In this document: one piece after another, positions 12,201 through 24,215 of the stretch
Layout of the letters: the number at the start of each line of letters is the position of its first letter
Position numbering within the stretch: the first letter of the stretch is position 1
Origin: Parasponia andersonii
Lineage: Eukaryota > Streptophyta > Magnoliopsida > Rosales > Cannabaceae
Assembly: GCA_002914805.1 (NCBI GenBank)
Contig: JXTB01000311.1
Span: forward strand, 387,682-451,681
Length of the DNA stretch: 64,000 nt
Direction of reading: 5' to 3'
Position numbers and translations under genes: made by a program
The notes under the pieces: generated by a model
What the model was told of the DNA's origin: nothing
What the model saw: only the letters and a program-made list of their open reading frames with translations
The model's database searches: none

Positions 12201-13302
12201 TTTTATTTTAAATTTTGCCTTTGTACAAATATAGTGGGTTAGGTTAGATAGAAATTATTATATGACAACGGAAGAAGTTCACAATTAATTTAGCTCACCC
12301 AATTAATAATCAATTGGTTAAACCAACTAGAGCGAAATCGAAATATCAAGACAAGAGAGAGGTTGGGCACCTATACATTTTTCTTATTGATTTATCTTTT
12401 ATTCATTTTGCTCGATAGTTTAGTTATTTTGCTTTATTTCTTTAAAATCAATATATATTTGTTTGGATAAAGTTGGAATTGAAATAATTTTAATACTCGG
12501 CATTGAATTAGAAATCAGGCTATGTAAGCTCGACACTCTTAACTCCTAAGTTTATATTACTTGTGACTATGTGCACTTATACGGGAGTGTGTAAGTTTAA
12601 TTTAGATTTGTATATTCTAACCAACACTTGTTTATCTTTTTGTATATCAATTTTGATCAAATTAAACAAAAAAGAAAAAAAAACTCAAATTCGCCTTAAT
12701 TTGGTAAGCATATTTTTGTTATTTATAAAAGCTAGGAGAAAACTTAATTCTAGAGATAATTTTTAGAAAGTTATCTTTGTTATTTTATTTAGAGAAATTA
12801 TTATTTTTTCTGTAGATTTTCACCATGATAAAGAGGAAGATTACAAGAAATCTCATACCATAAGCCTCTCAAGACTCTGTAGATTCTCTCAATCCACATT
12901 TGCACATTAATGCATGATATATTTCATCTATATTGATCTTTGTTAGTATAATTAGGCTCCATACATCTAACAAAATATGTAATAACTTATATAAAAAATC
13001 TAAAAACCAAATCTAAGGTCTAATAAACTAATTTGATAACAATAACTTACGTTCTTCGACTCTTATTACAATTAAATTGAATAAAATTTATAAAAAAATG
13101 CTTTGTATCCTGATGAGGCTATAAGTTGACTTACTGAATATAAAAGCCCATTCTATTTTTCCTTAGATAAACGATGTATATGTAGTAAATGTTTTTTTTT
13201 TTGAAGAAAACGATGTCTCTTTTTTCTTTTAAAAAATTACATAAGACGTAATGGATATAGAGGCATAGAATCAACTCAGTATCTATCACTGGATAATAAA
13301 TG
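9221..13302. other. AT-rich intergenic DNA without a supportable gene
   Basis: The ORFs here are short, low in complexity and without family motifs. Simple repeats include a TA run near 10074-10091 and a GA run near 11541-11555. A perfect 11-bp hairpin lies at 11280-11309. Around 12480-12600 the sequence resembles the end of a gypsy-type LTR (a CTCGACACTCTTAACTCC-like block, then TTACTTGTGACTATGTGCACTT), so part of this region may be an old solo LTR. Confidence 0.5.
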
Positions 13303-13617
13303 CTATCTTAGCCAATTTATGAGCCACTTTATTCTAAAATAGGGAATAAATTGACAAGAGCCATAATTGACAGAAGATAATAGTGGTTTAACATCATGAT
13401 AAATAAGGGCTTCTGCAACAAGAAACCAAACATAATTTAACTCTTTAATCACTCTTAGAGCATCACACTCCATAATATGCACAAAAAACTTATGTTTAAT
13501 GGCGAGATTGGGACCTTCTCTAAGAGTAAAAATCTTTGCTACCTCTTCTAAGAAACAACCACTCAACCTTTTGGATAGAACAACCACTATAGTTCCTGAA
13601 TAGTCATGCGGAACCAT
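13303..13617 (-). pseudogene. LINE C-terminal RNase H-like fragment (RVT_3 type)
   Basis: The longest open part of the LINE remnant (104 codons) resembles the RNase H-like domain at the C-terminus of plant LINE polyproteins: a strand with G-T-I-V-V-V-L-S-K, a helix with E-E-V-A-x-I-F-x-L-R-E-G, then a strand carrying E-C-D-A and the helix R-V-I-K-E-L. It lacks the N-terminal strand with the first catalytic Asp in the same frame and is not a functional gene by itself. Confidence 0.65.
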
Positions 13618-15328
13618 AGTGGCATACTAGTTTAGTTTAACACTTTCCTCAGCTGGAGGCCTCCACTTAGCATTTTCTTGATGTTTCTAAACATAGGTTT
13701 CCAACACTGTAAAAAGCATAGAACTCAAGAAGAAAATACTTTGCAAAATTAATCAAATTTGATGCCTTAAAAGTAACACTTCCATGAATATGTCGATTTT
13801 AGTTCATTCGAATGCAACGCAATCGGACAAAAATTTTCTCATTAGTAGTCACTTATGGGACATGATCCAACATACCAAGCAAGTTGTTAGCCACATTTGC
13901 TTGCATGAGAGATTTGATCATTACCCAAAGACTCGATATCTTCCATAATTCTTGAGCTAAAGAGCAGGAAAAAAAAACAAAAAGAACATGGGAACTGGAT
14001 TCAGTATAACCACAATGAGAATATAAAGGGGTAATAAAGAGTCCATAACGATTTATATTTGAGCAAGAGGGATAACATCATAAAAAATATGTCACAGAAA
14101 AATTTGAAGACTCAGAGCTTCCATTCGACTTTTACCACCTCCCATTAGAACTCGAAGTTGAATTACATTGCCAAATAAGTTCCCACAAAAGAGCAAACAA
14201 TCACTTCTGACCAAATATTTTCCATTCTTCTATTAGTGTCAAATTAGTCAGTCTTAATTACAATTGATTACACTTAAAGGAGTAGACTTTATAATGTCCG
14301 TGTCTAATGAAAGGAATACCTTATCAATCTTGTTCTCATTCTACACGCCTAGAGTTAAAATAAGGTCATGTATTAAGTTTACCTCATTATTTAGACAAGT
14401 AATTGGTCTAAAAGAGGTAGAATGTTTTAGCAAATAAAACACATAGATATTGGGTTAACCAATACCAAATGCCATCCTATATTAGGATCATTTATGCCAA
14501 AATAATTAGGTTTGAGATTGTTGAGAGATTACCTTTATCCATAGCTTTGATCCTGGTTCAGGACTTGATAATGAACTCTTAAGTGGAAGCATAAATAATG
14601 GAGTGACTTGTGGATTTGGGGTCTTCCATAACCAAAAGCTAAAGGATTTGCTCAATGGATTTCCTTTTGAGAGTGATGGTGGCTACATAAGGAAGAGATT
14701 ATCATGTCTTTTGGTATAACCCTAATTTAACTATATATAGATAACTTACTTAGGGTATCTATTAATCCTAATTAGATTGTTTAAATACATATTCACATTT
14801 TAACTCATACATAATATATGTTTCAGGCTTAACTTAAACAGATCACCGTATAGGATCCAAACAAAATAATACGGCTCAATATAATTAAAATAATATATGG
14901 ACCATATAATTAATAAGAAATATATTATTTCCTAATAGAATGAGGCATCCAATGATCTCAGGATGGTCTGATTTTCCACTCTCCACCTCATCCCTTTTTG
15001 AATAAGCTCATGACCCCATAGAATACTCTTTCATTGAAAGGATAAACCCGGCTAATCACAAACAAAGAAAAAATTATCATCATGATAATATTTACATTTC
15101 AAAAATATAGGCCGCTAACGAAAAAGAACCTCTAACGAGGTGCCCAGCTTGTTTAGCAACTAAGGCATGGTTAAACAACCCTAAATCATGAAATCAAAGA
15201 CCACCTAAATCTTTTGGAATACAAACCTTGCTCTAACGAACCTATGTAATTTTACGATCTCCCTTATTAGAACTCCACCAAAACCAAAGGATAATAAAGC
15301 AAAGTTCATCGAATAGAGATGTAAGAAC

Positions 15329-15927
15329 TAGGGGTAAATCATGGCTGCCTAAGCCTAGCCCAAACCTAAACTTTCGAATTTGGGCAAGCTTCGGCTTTTG
15401 GGCTTTAAGAAAGTTTTAGGCCAAGTCAGACCGTGTTTAGACTAGTAAAAGTCGTGTTCAAAGCTCAAACCTAAAAGCTTTTGGCTATAATATAGGACTA
15501 GGCTTCAGACTTTATATTCAAATCGAGTTTAACCTTCAAACTTTTAGACTCCAAATTAATATACATATATATATATATATATATACACACATTGGAATAA
15601 GGAAATGGTGAAAGAATTTTTTTTAGCACAATTACAAAATAATATTTATACTTTAATCTTAAAAAATGGACTTTTTTTTAAAAAAAATTATTATATTTTT
15701 TGAGTTTCAGGCTTTTTAAATTAGGCTTTAAGTTCGGATTTCAACTTTGGGCTTCGGATCAGATTCTAGGCCAGGTTCATATGAAAAATACTAGGCACAA
15801 GCCCAACCCTAAGGATAATTGGGTTTGAGCCGAGTTCGGACTATGTCAGTTTCGGGTCGAGTTTAAATTAGACTTTTCTCAGGCTAACCCATTCGGTTTG
15901 GGCTTTCGGACTCTTTTTACACCCATA
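15329..15927. mobile_element. hAT-like MITE (599 bp) inside the LINE remnant
   Basis: The ends are TAGGGGTAAA on the left and, in reverse complement, TATGGGTGTAAA on the right. The flanks are GTAAGAAC (15321-15328) and GCAAGAAC (15928-15935), an 8-bp target duplication with one mismatch, as expected for hAT elements. The interior has no coding capacity and is rich in imperfect AAGCCC/GGGCTT palindromes. Removing it rejoins the LINE translation across the site, which supports both calls. Confidence 0.75.
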
Positions 15928-16153
15928 GCAAGAACATTAAAAATGCTTATCTCATAACTTGAAATCATTTCTAAAACCGCTTTGACCAAGGCCCGTTTCC
16001 ATCCATGAACCTTCTTTCACACTCAATTTTTGATAACAGAGAACTTCTTGATCTTACTTCTACTTATAATGGTCGGTAAGCTTATATACATATCATAAAA
16101 TTTCGTATTACATAGTCTAAGTATGTCAAGAATTTTTTTTCTTATCCTCATCC

Positions 16154-16291
16154 ATCACATTCAGGCTAAACATAAATGCTGACTTATCCATGTTAATTTT
16201 TTGTCTCAATGCCTTCTCATATATCACATTCAGGCTAAACATAAATGCCGGCTTATCCATGTTAATTTTTTGCCTCAATGCCTTCTCATAT
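16154..16291. repeat. 69-bp tandem duplication in the LINE
   Basis: Two adjacent copies, 16154-16222 and 16223-16291, differ at only a few positions. The unit begins ATCACATTCAGGC. A length of 69 bases is 23 codons, so the duplication keeps the LINE reading frame and repeats the Y-E-K-A-L-x-Q-K-I-N block. Confidence 0.85.
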
Positions 16292-16325
16292 GTCTCAAGA
16301 ATATTTTTAATATTGTGACAATAAA

Positions 16326-16689
16326 AGCAATATTGACACTCAAAATTAATAATGAAAGAGATATTGGTGAAAATGACAGGTCGTATTTAATTACAAAAAT
16401 AACCTATAGTTTTATTCTTAGAATGAAAATCATATGGTTTCTACTCAAAAAATCAAATTGTTAAAAAAGAAGTAAATTTCACTTTATTTAACGAAATGTA
16501 GTTTATATATAAAAAGACAAAATACAGTTTTTATTTTTAGATTTAAAGGAAAAGAAAATGGAGAATGAGACAAAAATTTATGCTGAACACAACAACTAAT
16601 CTCCCTTTGATGATAAAAGCATTCAATTATTTTACTAGTAAATGCATATCACATTTATGAAATTATTCAAACACTATTGTTTTCATAGA
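16326..16689. other. Unassigned AT-rich DNA between LINE and MULE
   Basis: No ORF with a family motif and no clear repeat was seen. It may contain further, more decayed LINE sequence. Confidence 0.4.
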
Positions 16690-16745
16690 GAAATTAGGTT
16701 AAATATGCTCCGTAATACCCTTATTTTGGCCCATATGCACAAGTT
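16690..16745 (+). repeat. Left terminal inverted repeat of the MULE
   Basis: This end starts GAAATTAGGTTAAATATG and pairs with the reverse complement of the right end, with several mismatches. A pyrimidine-rich CTCTCTCC stretch, like a plant 5' leader, follows at 16840-16880. Confidence 0.8.
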
Positions 16746-17039
16746 AAAAAACATTTGAAAGATATACTTGCGGATGAAAATACCCTTACTAATACCTAAG
16801 AGAAAATATGTCTCTTCCCCTTAAACTCCTCATTTCTATATCTCTCTCCAACTCTCTCTTTCGTCTTCTTCTCTGAAGAGCCAAGAACCATCGCGTCGTT
16901 AACCGAGGAAGACGAAAACTCGTCATGCCGTCTATCGTAAATCTCTCACACTGTTTAGGATTACGTTGAGAAAAATGAGTCCCCAAAAGAAGGTAAGCAA
17001 AATATGATTTGAGGGTTTTATTTTTTTTTAATTTAGGGC

Positions 17040-17690
17040 ATTTGTNTTTTCGATGGTATTTCGACTGTGTTTCGATTTTATTTCGATGAATAGTGTTGAA
17101 ATTTCGATACATTTTCAATGACATTTTAAAATAGAAAATAAAGCTGCTCTAAATTTTCGATGTTAGTTCGACTGTTTTTTGATCACAGTTCGATGATATT
17201 CGATGGTATTTCGACGTGTTTTCGATGGTATTTCGACTGTGTTTCGATTTACAGAGTCGAAATTTCGATACCTTTTCGAAATAGATTTTTTACAGTATTT
17301 CGATAGTATTTCGATGAATAGTGCTGAAATTTCGATACATTTTCGATGACATTTTAAAATAGAAAATAAGGCTGCTCTAAATTTTCAATGTTAGTTCGAC
17401 TATTTTTCGATCACAGTTCGATGATCTTTTCTCTTATAGTAGCTAGTAGTTAATCTTTTTTCGACTGTTTTCGATTAATTTTCGATTCCATTTCGACGTG
17501 CTCTGTTTTTCGATGATTTGTTCCTTGGACAATTTCCACCTCCTGGCTATTTGTTCTCATTTGAGATAGTTTCTGTAAGATTTTTCGATGACAATCGAAA
17601 TCTCGTCGAAATCAAAATGATCGAAATTTCGATCACTTTTTGACCTATTTCGATGCGTTTGAGCTATATTTCGACGTAATTTAGATGCTT
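17040..17690 (+). repeat. Left TTTCGA-rich array of the MULE
   Basis: The motif TTTCGAT or TTCGAC recurs every 10-25 bases. A higher-order unit is also visible: the marker GAATAGTG(T/C)TGAAATTTCGA occurs at 17088 and 17316, 228 bases apart, and each copy is followed by a GACATTTTAAAATAGAAAAT block. The array ends just before the Ulp1-like gene, so it may overlap its promoter or leader. Confidence 0.85.
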
Positions 17691-17742
17691 TTGATATATG
17701 TTAAATTTATAAAAATCCTAACTAAATTGCTTTGTTCCTCTT

Positions 17743-20318
17743 ATGCTGAACCAAATGTCAAAGCTCCTTGTACCTTTTGGAGAACACTTTCTTGGAAGGG
17801 TCACTACAAAAGGAAAAACGATGATGTCGAAGATTAAGGAGAGATTTGAGAAGTATGATTTGTTAGAGAGGGCAAAGCAATGTCCGTTTAAGCAGTTTTT
17901 TCTTGCTCCTCCAATGCAAGCATCAGGAGTACTTATACACCAACTACTGTTGAGGAAGTGAAATCCCAAAACCCGGCGGAGTTGCAATTTTTCATTGGAG
18001 ATAGCAACTTGAGATTCGGGCTTGGTGAGTTTGCGTTGATAACGGCATTAAACTTTGCCAAAGATCTAGACATTGTGAAGTACAAATCTATGTCTAGTAG
18101 CATGAGGCTCAGGGAGACATACCTGAATAATGCAGCTAATGTGAGATCTGGTAAATTAGAAGCTGCATTTCTAAAGGAGAAGGAGGACGTATGGAAGTTG
18201 GGTTTGTGCTACTTAGTAGATGTGTTGTTGATAGCACAGGAGTCAAGCACGAAGATTATGATGGATATGCTCTCTTTTGTAGAGAATGAGGAGGATTTCT
18301 TTAATTATCCATGGGGAAGGCGATCTTACGAGAGAACATTCCCTAGTTTGAATAAGGACATGATGCATCAGAGGGAAAACTACCTTCAGAGGATGAAAAA
18401 GAATAAGAAGGACAATGAAACTAAATACACAGTATCTAGGTTTAGCATTACTTTACAGTATTGGGCTTATGAGGCTATCCCCAAGCTTACTGGTGCATTT
18501 TGTGAGAACCTTGGCATCAAATTCCCAAGGATGCTGTCATGGACAAGCAATAAAAAACCATCAATGATGGATTGTATTCATGTATTCAAGATTAAGAAAG
18601 TAAGTCCGGAAAATTGATTTTATTCTATATAATTAATTTTATAAATTCATAAGTTGATTGAACTTTATTTTGAACTATCTTGCAGCTTGTCACAAAGGCA
18701 GTATTGAATCCACGGGAGGCTGAGAAACAATTCTATGAACATATATATCACGATCCACACCAGAGCCTCGCCAGTACTGGAGTAGAGGAAGAGGGAATTG
18801 ATGGTGAGGAGGAGGAGAAGAACAAGAAGGAGGCAGCTGAAGCAAAGCGAGCTGCAGAGGAGGCGGGCATCTTTCACGCTACCAGAAACAAAGTAGAGAA
18901 GGAACCATCCACTGACGTGCCTCAGTCACATAAGTTCTATCTTGAGTTGAAGACTGATATCGCTGAGTTAAAGGCAAACCAGACTGAACTCAAGGCGGAC
19001 CATGTGATTCTCAATGATAAACTTGATAGGTTGTTGAAGATGATAGAGGAAATGAAAGCACATCGGTAGCCAACTGGTTCTGAATCTGAAGCTACCTAGT
19101 CAGATATCCTTCCTGAAGGGTACCAGCTAGGTGAAGATGTTGTCATAAGTACTCCCACTAAAGAGCACACTCCTGAAGAGCAGCAAACTCCGGGAGTGAC
19201 AGAGTTACAAGTAGCTGAGGTGGCTACAGTTAAGTTTGGGAGGAAGAAACAGGTCGATCAATGATCTAAGAGACTCATTAACTACACCGATCCGTCAAAC
19301 AAGAAGTTTAAGGTTAATGATTCATGCAAACCAAACCCATTCCGGAAAATTGATGCAAAATAGCTTGATACATTTAGGAGATGGCTTGCAGGACTTATTG
19401 ATAACCAGAAACCAATCCAGCTTCTCACTGGTGATGCTAGTACTGGATTCTTTTTCCACCTTCAGACTTCTTGGAAATGGCTTGCAGATAAGGTAATTGG
19501 ATTTATAATTAAATGTTTCTTTCTTCATTTTGAAATCCTTTTTTATATTCACTTAAAAGTTATTGTATTCTCTCCATTTGCAGCATATTGACGCGGCTTT
19601 TCAGTTGATACGAGAACGCCTTTGGCTTTTCCCAAAGATGTATAGAAAGAAAGTCGCCCTTGCGGACACGGTCTACATTGCATGCATGAATGGTCGGTGG
19701 GATGCATTCTGAAGAACCTCCAATAAAGCGAAGTTATTGTGGGATGACCAGCTTACTGACTATGCTAAAAGAGATGCAGATCATTTTCAACGTGGCTGGG
19801 TGGAGGTTGACGAAATTTACTATCCCTTGAACATCGGTTCAAATCATTGGGTTCTTATGCTGATAGATCTTCCTGCGCATATGCTCACGGTATATGACTC
19901 TGATCAGGCATTATATGATGATGCACGTGTCGAGCAAGCCATGCATCCAATGATGAAGATGTTGCCATACTTTCTGCTCAATGTAGAAGGAGTCACTGAT
20001 CGCACTGATCTTGATTTGACTACAATGACGAAACCGCATGATTTTGATGTTAGAAGGTTACCTCCCAATGTAGTGCCACAAACAGCGAAGAGGTAATTCA
20101 ATAGAATATAAAGATATTAACAAACATTTCTTCAATTAGTTATTTTGAGACTAACTAGAATTATTTGCCTTTGCAGTGGAGATTGCGGCGTTTTTGTTGT
20201 TAAGCACTTGGAATGTCTATTAGCTGACATTCCACTATCCAACGTTGTTGATGATGTTATATAACATTCAAGACAGAAATTATGTGTAGATTTATTCTAC
20301 CAGAATATAGAGCCATAG
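17743..20318 (+). pseudogene. MULE-borne Ulp1-like cysteine protease gene, broken
   Basis: Exon-like pieces are 17743 to about 17940, 17960-18599, 18686-19069, a broken stretch to about 19495, 19584-20092 and 20177-20318. The N-terminal half (F-G-L-G-E-F-A-L-I-T around 18020) resembles DUF1985, found in plant transposon Ulp1 proteins. An acidic, Ala/Lys-rich coiled-coil linker follows. The C-terminal part has the C48 triad: His in N-H-W-V-L-M-L-I-D-L (about 19840), Asp in V-Y-D-S-D (about 19895) and Cys in G-D-C-G-V-F-V across the last splice (20180-20200). Intact homologues would remove SUMO-like modifiers. A shift near 17940, a stop near 19067, a stop near 19710 and a TAA at 20262-20264 disable this copy. 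It runs tail to tail with the transposase gene. Confidence 0.75.
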
Positions 20319-20429
20319 GTGTATAATAAATTTTTGTATACTTGTTAGTTTTGCTCATTTTTTTAAATAATTTTATTTNTCAGGTTAAAAATTGAAGTCA
20401 AAACGAATGAGATATAATTCAGCTTGTTA

Positions 20430-21140
20430 ACCAGAGTCGAAATTCGATGATATTCGTCACTATTTTCGATGACATAAAGATGCATTTTAATTCATTTTCG
20501 ACTATGTTTCGACTATTGCATTTCGATTCGAAATTTCGATGCATTGTCAAGAATTTTTCGATTATTGCAATTTAATATTCCAAACTAATTCGGATTATAT
20601 TTCGATGAGTATGGCAGAAAATAGTACCGGAAAATCACGTGAAATTCGACGTGTTTTCGATGGTATTTCGACTATGTTTCGATTTATAGAGTCGAAATTT
20701 CGATACCTTTTCGAAAATATTTTAAAATAGGTTTTCGATTTTATTTCGATGAATAGTGCTGAAATTTCGATACATTTTTGATGACATTTTAAAATAGAAA
20801 ATAAGCCTGCTCCAAATTTTCGATGTTAGTTCGACTATTTTTCGATCACAGTTCGATGATATTCGATGGTATTTCGACGTGTTTTCGATGGTATTTCGAT
20901 TGTGTTTCGATTTACATAGTCGAAATTTCGATACCTTTTCGAGATAGGTTTTTTATAGTATTTTGATGAATAGTGCTGAAATTTCGATATATTTTCGATG
21001 ACATTTTAAAATAGAAAATAAGGCTGCTCCAAATTTTCGACGTTAGTTCGACTATTTTTCGATGATAGTTCGATGGTATTTCGACTGTGTTTCGATTTAC
21101 AAAGTCAAAATTTCGATGCATTTTTGAGAAATTTTCGATT
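20430..21140 (+). repeat. Central TTTCGA-rich array of the MULE
   Basis: It lies between the two convergent genes and has the same motif orientation as the left array. The same higher-order marker occurs at 20751 and 20968, 217 bases apart. Long blocks are shared with 17082-17430, including TTCGATCACAGTTCGATGAT. The array lies beyond the 3' ends of both genes. Confidence 0.85.
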
Positions 21141-21325
21141 ATTGCAATTTTTTGAAAACATTATATCATTATAATAAAGCAAATAATATTTCAAACTTAT
21201 TCCAACTAAAATATTAAAATTATTCATTAAAACATTGTACTTAAAATCCTAAAATTAAAATGATAAAATTAATAGTACAAAATTCTCAAGATACGTGATT
21301 TTGTTGTTTGATTTTCTATACAAAA

Positions 21326-23600
21326 TTATTTATTTGAAGCTGTTGGTATCATGTACGTATAAGTTGCCCGATTGTGGCCCTTTCCACTGCAACGGCTACA
21401 ATGGCGTTGCATTATGATCTTCTCCCCTTTTGACTTTGTACGCTTTGTTTTCGGCCGGCCAGCCTTTGGTTTATAAGGAGATGGTTCCACCATACGTCTG
21501 CTAATATCATCAGGTACATCCCATTCTTCTTCATTTCCCACTGGATATATAGTCTCTGCGTATGAGCATAGCCATGCGTCAACTGTATAATACCAGGAAC
21601 ACAAGGAGTATGGATTGATGCATCGACTTAGAGTAGCCGCCAATGCATGCGTACATGGTAGACCTGTCAAATCAAACCTCCTACAACTACAAGTCTTTGT
21701 CTGTAAGTTAACTTGACCATCTCTGTCACCGTCCATGACATAAAACTCATAGTGGCTGAGAGGCTAAACAATCAAAGTCTTCGCAGCCTCAATACGGTCC
21801 TCCAATTTCTTCTCAATCTTTGTCGGTAATGGTTTATTGGATTCCATTGCCAATGTTCGTCTTTCAAAGAACCAAGTTTGTAGTGTATACCTCAAAAACT
21901 CTGCCAAAGTTGTGATTGGATACTTCCGTGCATCTCTACTCGTGTTATTAAAGCTCTCAGCGTTATTACTTGTCATGATGTTGTAACGAATGGCAGAGAA
22001 GTTTGCACGGCTCTATTTTTCAATGCCTATTTCTTCTAAATAATTAGCAATGGCTTGATCCTTGACCTTGATCTTCTCAAAATGATGAAGAAAATCACTT
22101 ATCCGATAGGATTTTGCCGCCAAGAAGTACTCACTGTGGCAATGATCAGTCTTGAATTTTGCTTGGATATTCATACCAATATGATGTATGCAAGCTCCGT
22201 GGTGTGCTTTAGGGAACACAGTCGACAATGCATTCGTAATACTTGGGTGTCGGTCCGATACGAAGACCAAGTTCTCAACGTCTCCAATTGCTTCCTTTAG
22301 TTTCACAATAAAATACATCCAGGAGTCGTTGTTCTCTGAGTCGACTACTCCAAATGCAACATGATATAGCTGCATGTTTGCATCTTGTGCAATCACAGCC
22401 AACATTGTCCCTCCACAGTTTGTTTTTAAGAAGGATCCATCCACACATAGTACAGGACAACATGCTATTTTAAAGCCCCGAATAGATGCACCCAGTGACA
22501 TGAAGAAATACTTGAAACATCCCATCTCATCAGTCTCTAAATGCGTGACTGTTCCTGGATTAGTCTTCTCTAACATATATAGGTAAGATGGTAGCTTTTG
22601 ATATGAACCATCCACTGTTCCCCTTACATATAGAAGTGCTTTTTCCCTACATCTCTATGCCTTTTCATATGTCATGTTAATCCCATAGTCTTTAGAGAAA
22701 TCGTCGATTATTGATCGAGGGGCATAATTAGAGTTAGCTGGATTTAATGCAATGTCCAATAACCCATGGTGCTGCTTGTCTGTTGTCCTTATGCCTTATT
22801 ACCAACGAACATGTGTGTTCAGGCACATATCTTCGCACCTCAAACATGTCAGATTGCTCTACCTTTCTAGCTCGCAACCGCCACGTATAATTGTCGTCTA
22901 TACATGTTATAAACCAATAGTCTTTGCCTGACTTTTTTACCTTGAACTCAAAATTGCACTTCATTGCATGCAAGTGTAGCTTCAGCTTCAAGTCTTCCTT
23001 ATTCTCAAATAGTTGACCGATCACGATTTTCACTGAATTAGAAGATCTAACTGACAAGTTGTTAGGTGTTCCCTGCAGCAATTCTTCCTTTGAAAACAAG
23101 GGAGCACTCCACTTCGCTTCATTATCTACTATTCTTACTCTACGCACTCGACTACTTGAAGTCCATGTTATTGTCGCTGGAGTCTTAGCTACTTCACCTA
23201 AGCATTCCTTTAACTCATCTATTTTATCTGCACCTGTTTCAGGCAAAAATTAAGCATTTTGACTGCAACCCTCACCCACAGGTGTCAACTTCGGTAAAAT
23301 GGACACACATAAAGGAGTACGGTTCTGAATAGAGTAAGACATCTCCTTAAGCCAAATTTCTAGGTCACTATCAGAGGTAATCTTCGTTGGAGGAATAGGA
23401 ATTCCATCTCCACCATCACATTTATAAACAACCTTAAGTTCTAAATCAAAACGATTTTTATCAACTCCAATCACCTCATACAGCTTATCTACAAGGGTCA
23501 CAAAAGTTATACCCATCCATACACCCATGGCCTTACTTTCTTTAGCAATATAAGACCATAATATTTTCTCTGACGAAAACTTCCATTCACCGTTATACAA
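21326..23600 (-). pseudogene. mudrA-like MULE transposase, broken
   Basis: The minus strand reads through: an N-terminal region resembling the PB1-like part of MULE proteins (23600-23250); a MuDR N-terminal DNA-binding region with W-R-L-R-A (23246-22734); the catalytic domain with the first Asp in C-V-D-G-S-F-L-K-T, the second in V-S-D-R-H-P-S-I and a Glu in S-N-N-A-E-S-F-N (22615-21764); a SWIM zinc finger, C-S-C-R-R-F-D...C-T-H-A (about 21690-21640); and a C-terminal zinc knuckle whose last Cys is Tyr. Breaks are in-frame stops near 23250, 22655, 22013 and 21764 and a frameshift near 22735. The catalytic residues are still readable. The intact protein would bind the inverted repeats and move the element. 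Confidence 0.85.
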
Positions 23601-23689
23601 AACTATGATGTTGAAACGTGACTCTGCAGATGAAACAAAAAAAAGAAATTAGATTCAACAGAAAAAATCATAAAATGTAAACGGAAGAA

Positions 23690-24215
23690 TCTATATTTTT
23701 AGCCATCGAAAATTGGTCGAAAGAAATAATCGAAATAGTCATCGAAAATAGGTCGAAAATTCGACTATAATCGAATTATAGTCGAAATATAGTCGACGAA
23801 ATTCTTACATCTCAGACTTCAGCGAAATTTGGTCGAAATTATAATCAAAATACATCGAAATTGATCGAAAAAATATTCGAAATAGTCATCAAAAAAAATA
23901 ATCGAATAGTCATCGAAAATATGTCGAAAATTCGACTACCATCGAATAATCATCGAAAATAGGTCGAAAATTCGACTACCATCGAATTATAGTCGAAATA
24001 TAATCGACGAAATTCTTGCATCTCAGACTTCATCGAAATTTGGTCGAAATTATAATCGAAATACATCGAAATTGATTGAAAAAATAATCGAAATAGTCAT
24101 CGAAAAAAATAATTAAAATAGTCATCAAAAATAGGTCGAAAATTCGACTACCATCGAATAGTCATCGAAAATAGGTCGAAAATTCGACTACCATCGAATT
24201 ATAATCGAAATATAG
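23690..24215 (-). repeat. Right TCGAAA-rich array of the MULE
   Basis: ATCGAAA and GTCGAAA recur every 10-25 bases, which is the reverse complement of the motif in the other two arrays. The block GTCGAAAATTCGACTACCAT repeats at least four times. It lies upstream of the transposase start, mirroring the left array upstream of the Ulp1-like gene. It ends abruptly at an N (24216). Confidence 0.85.

Larger units (their letters stand above)
13303..16325 (-). pseudogene. Decayed non-LTR retrotransposon (LINE) reverse transcriptase
   Basis: On the minus strand, from high to low coordinates, translated fragments follow plant LINE ORF2: a Y-E-K-A-L-x-Q-K-I-N block (about 16290-16160, duplicated), Y-x-S-L-P-T-I-I-S-R-S-K (about 16085), a G-W-K-R-A-L-V-K-A-V-L-E-M block (about 16000), then F-W-W-S-S (about 15270), K-D-L-G-G-L, L-F-N-H-A-L-V-A-K-Q-A, an R-W-R-V-like block (about 14980), the zinc-binding C-G-Y-T-E-S-S-S-H-V-L-F segment (about 14010) and an RNase H-like end (13617-13303). 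Many stops and shifts are present, and 14240-14940 is unassigned. A hAT-type MITE interrupts it at 15329-15927. The 5' part (endonuclease, ORF1) is not seen. Confidence 0.75.

Noticed and set aside
16789..17124. 111-codon minus-strand ORF at the left end of the MULE
   Set aside because: It crosses an N, overlaps the start of a TTTCGA array and has no recognisable domain.
17040..24215. TTTCGA arrays considered as a CRISPR-like or satellite array
   Set aside because: There are no regular spacers, the host is a plant, and the repeats are confined to the MULE between its terminal repeats.
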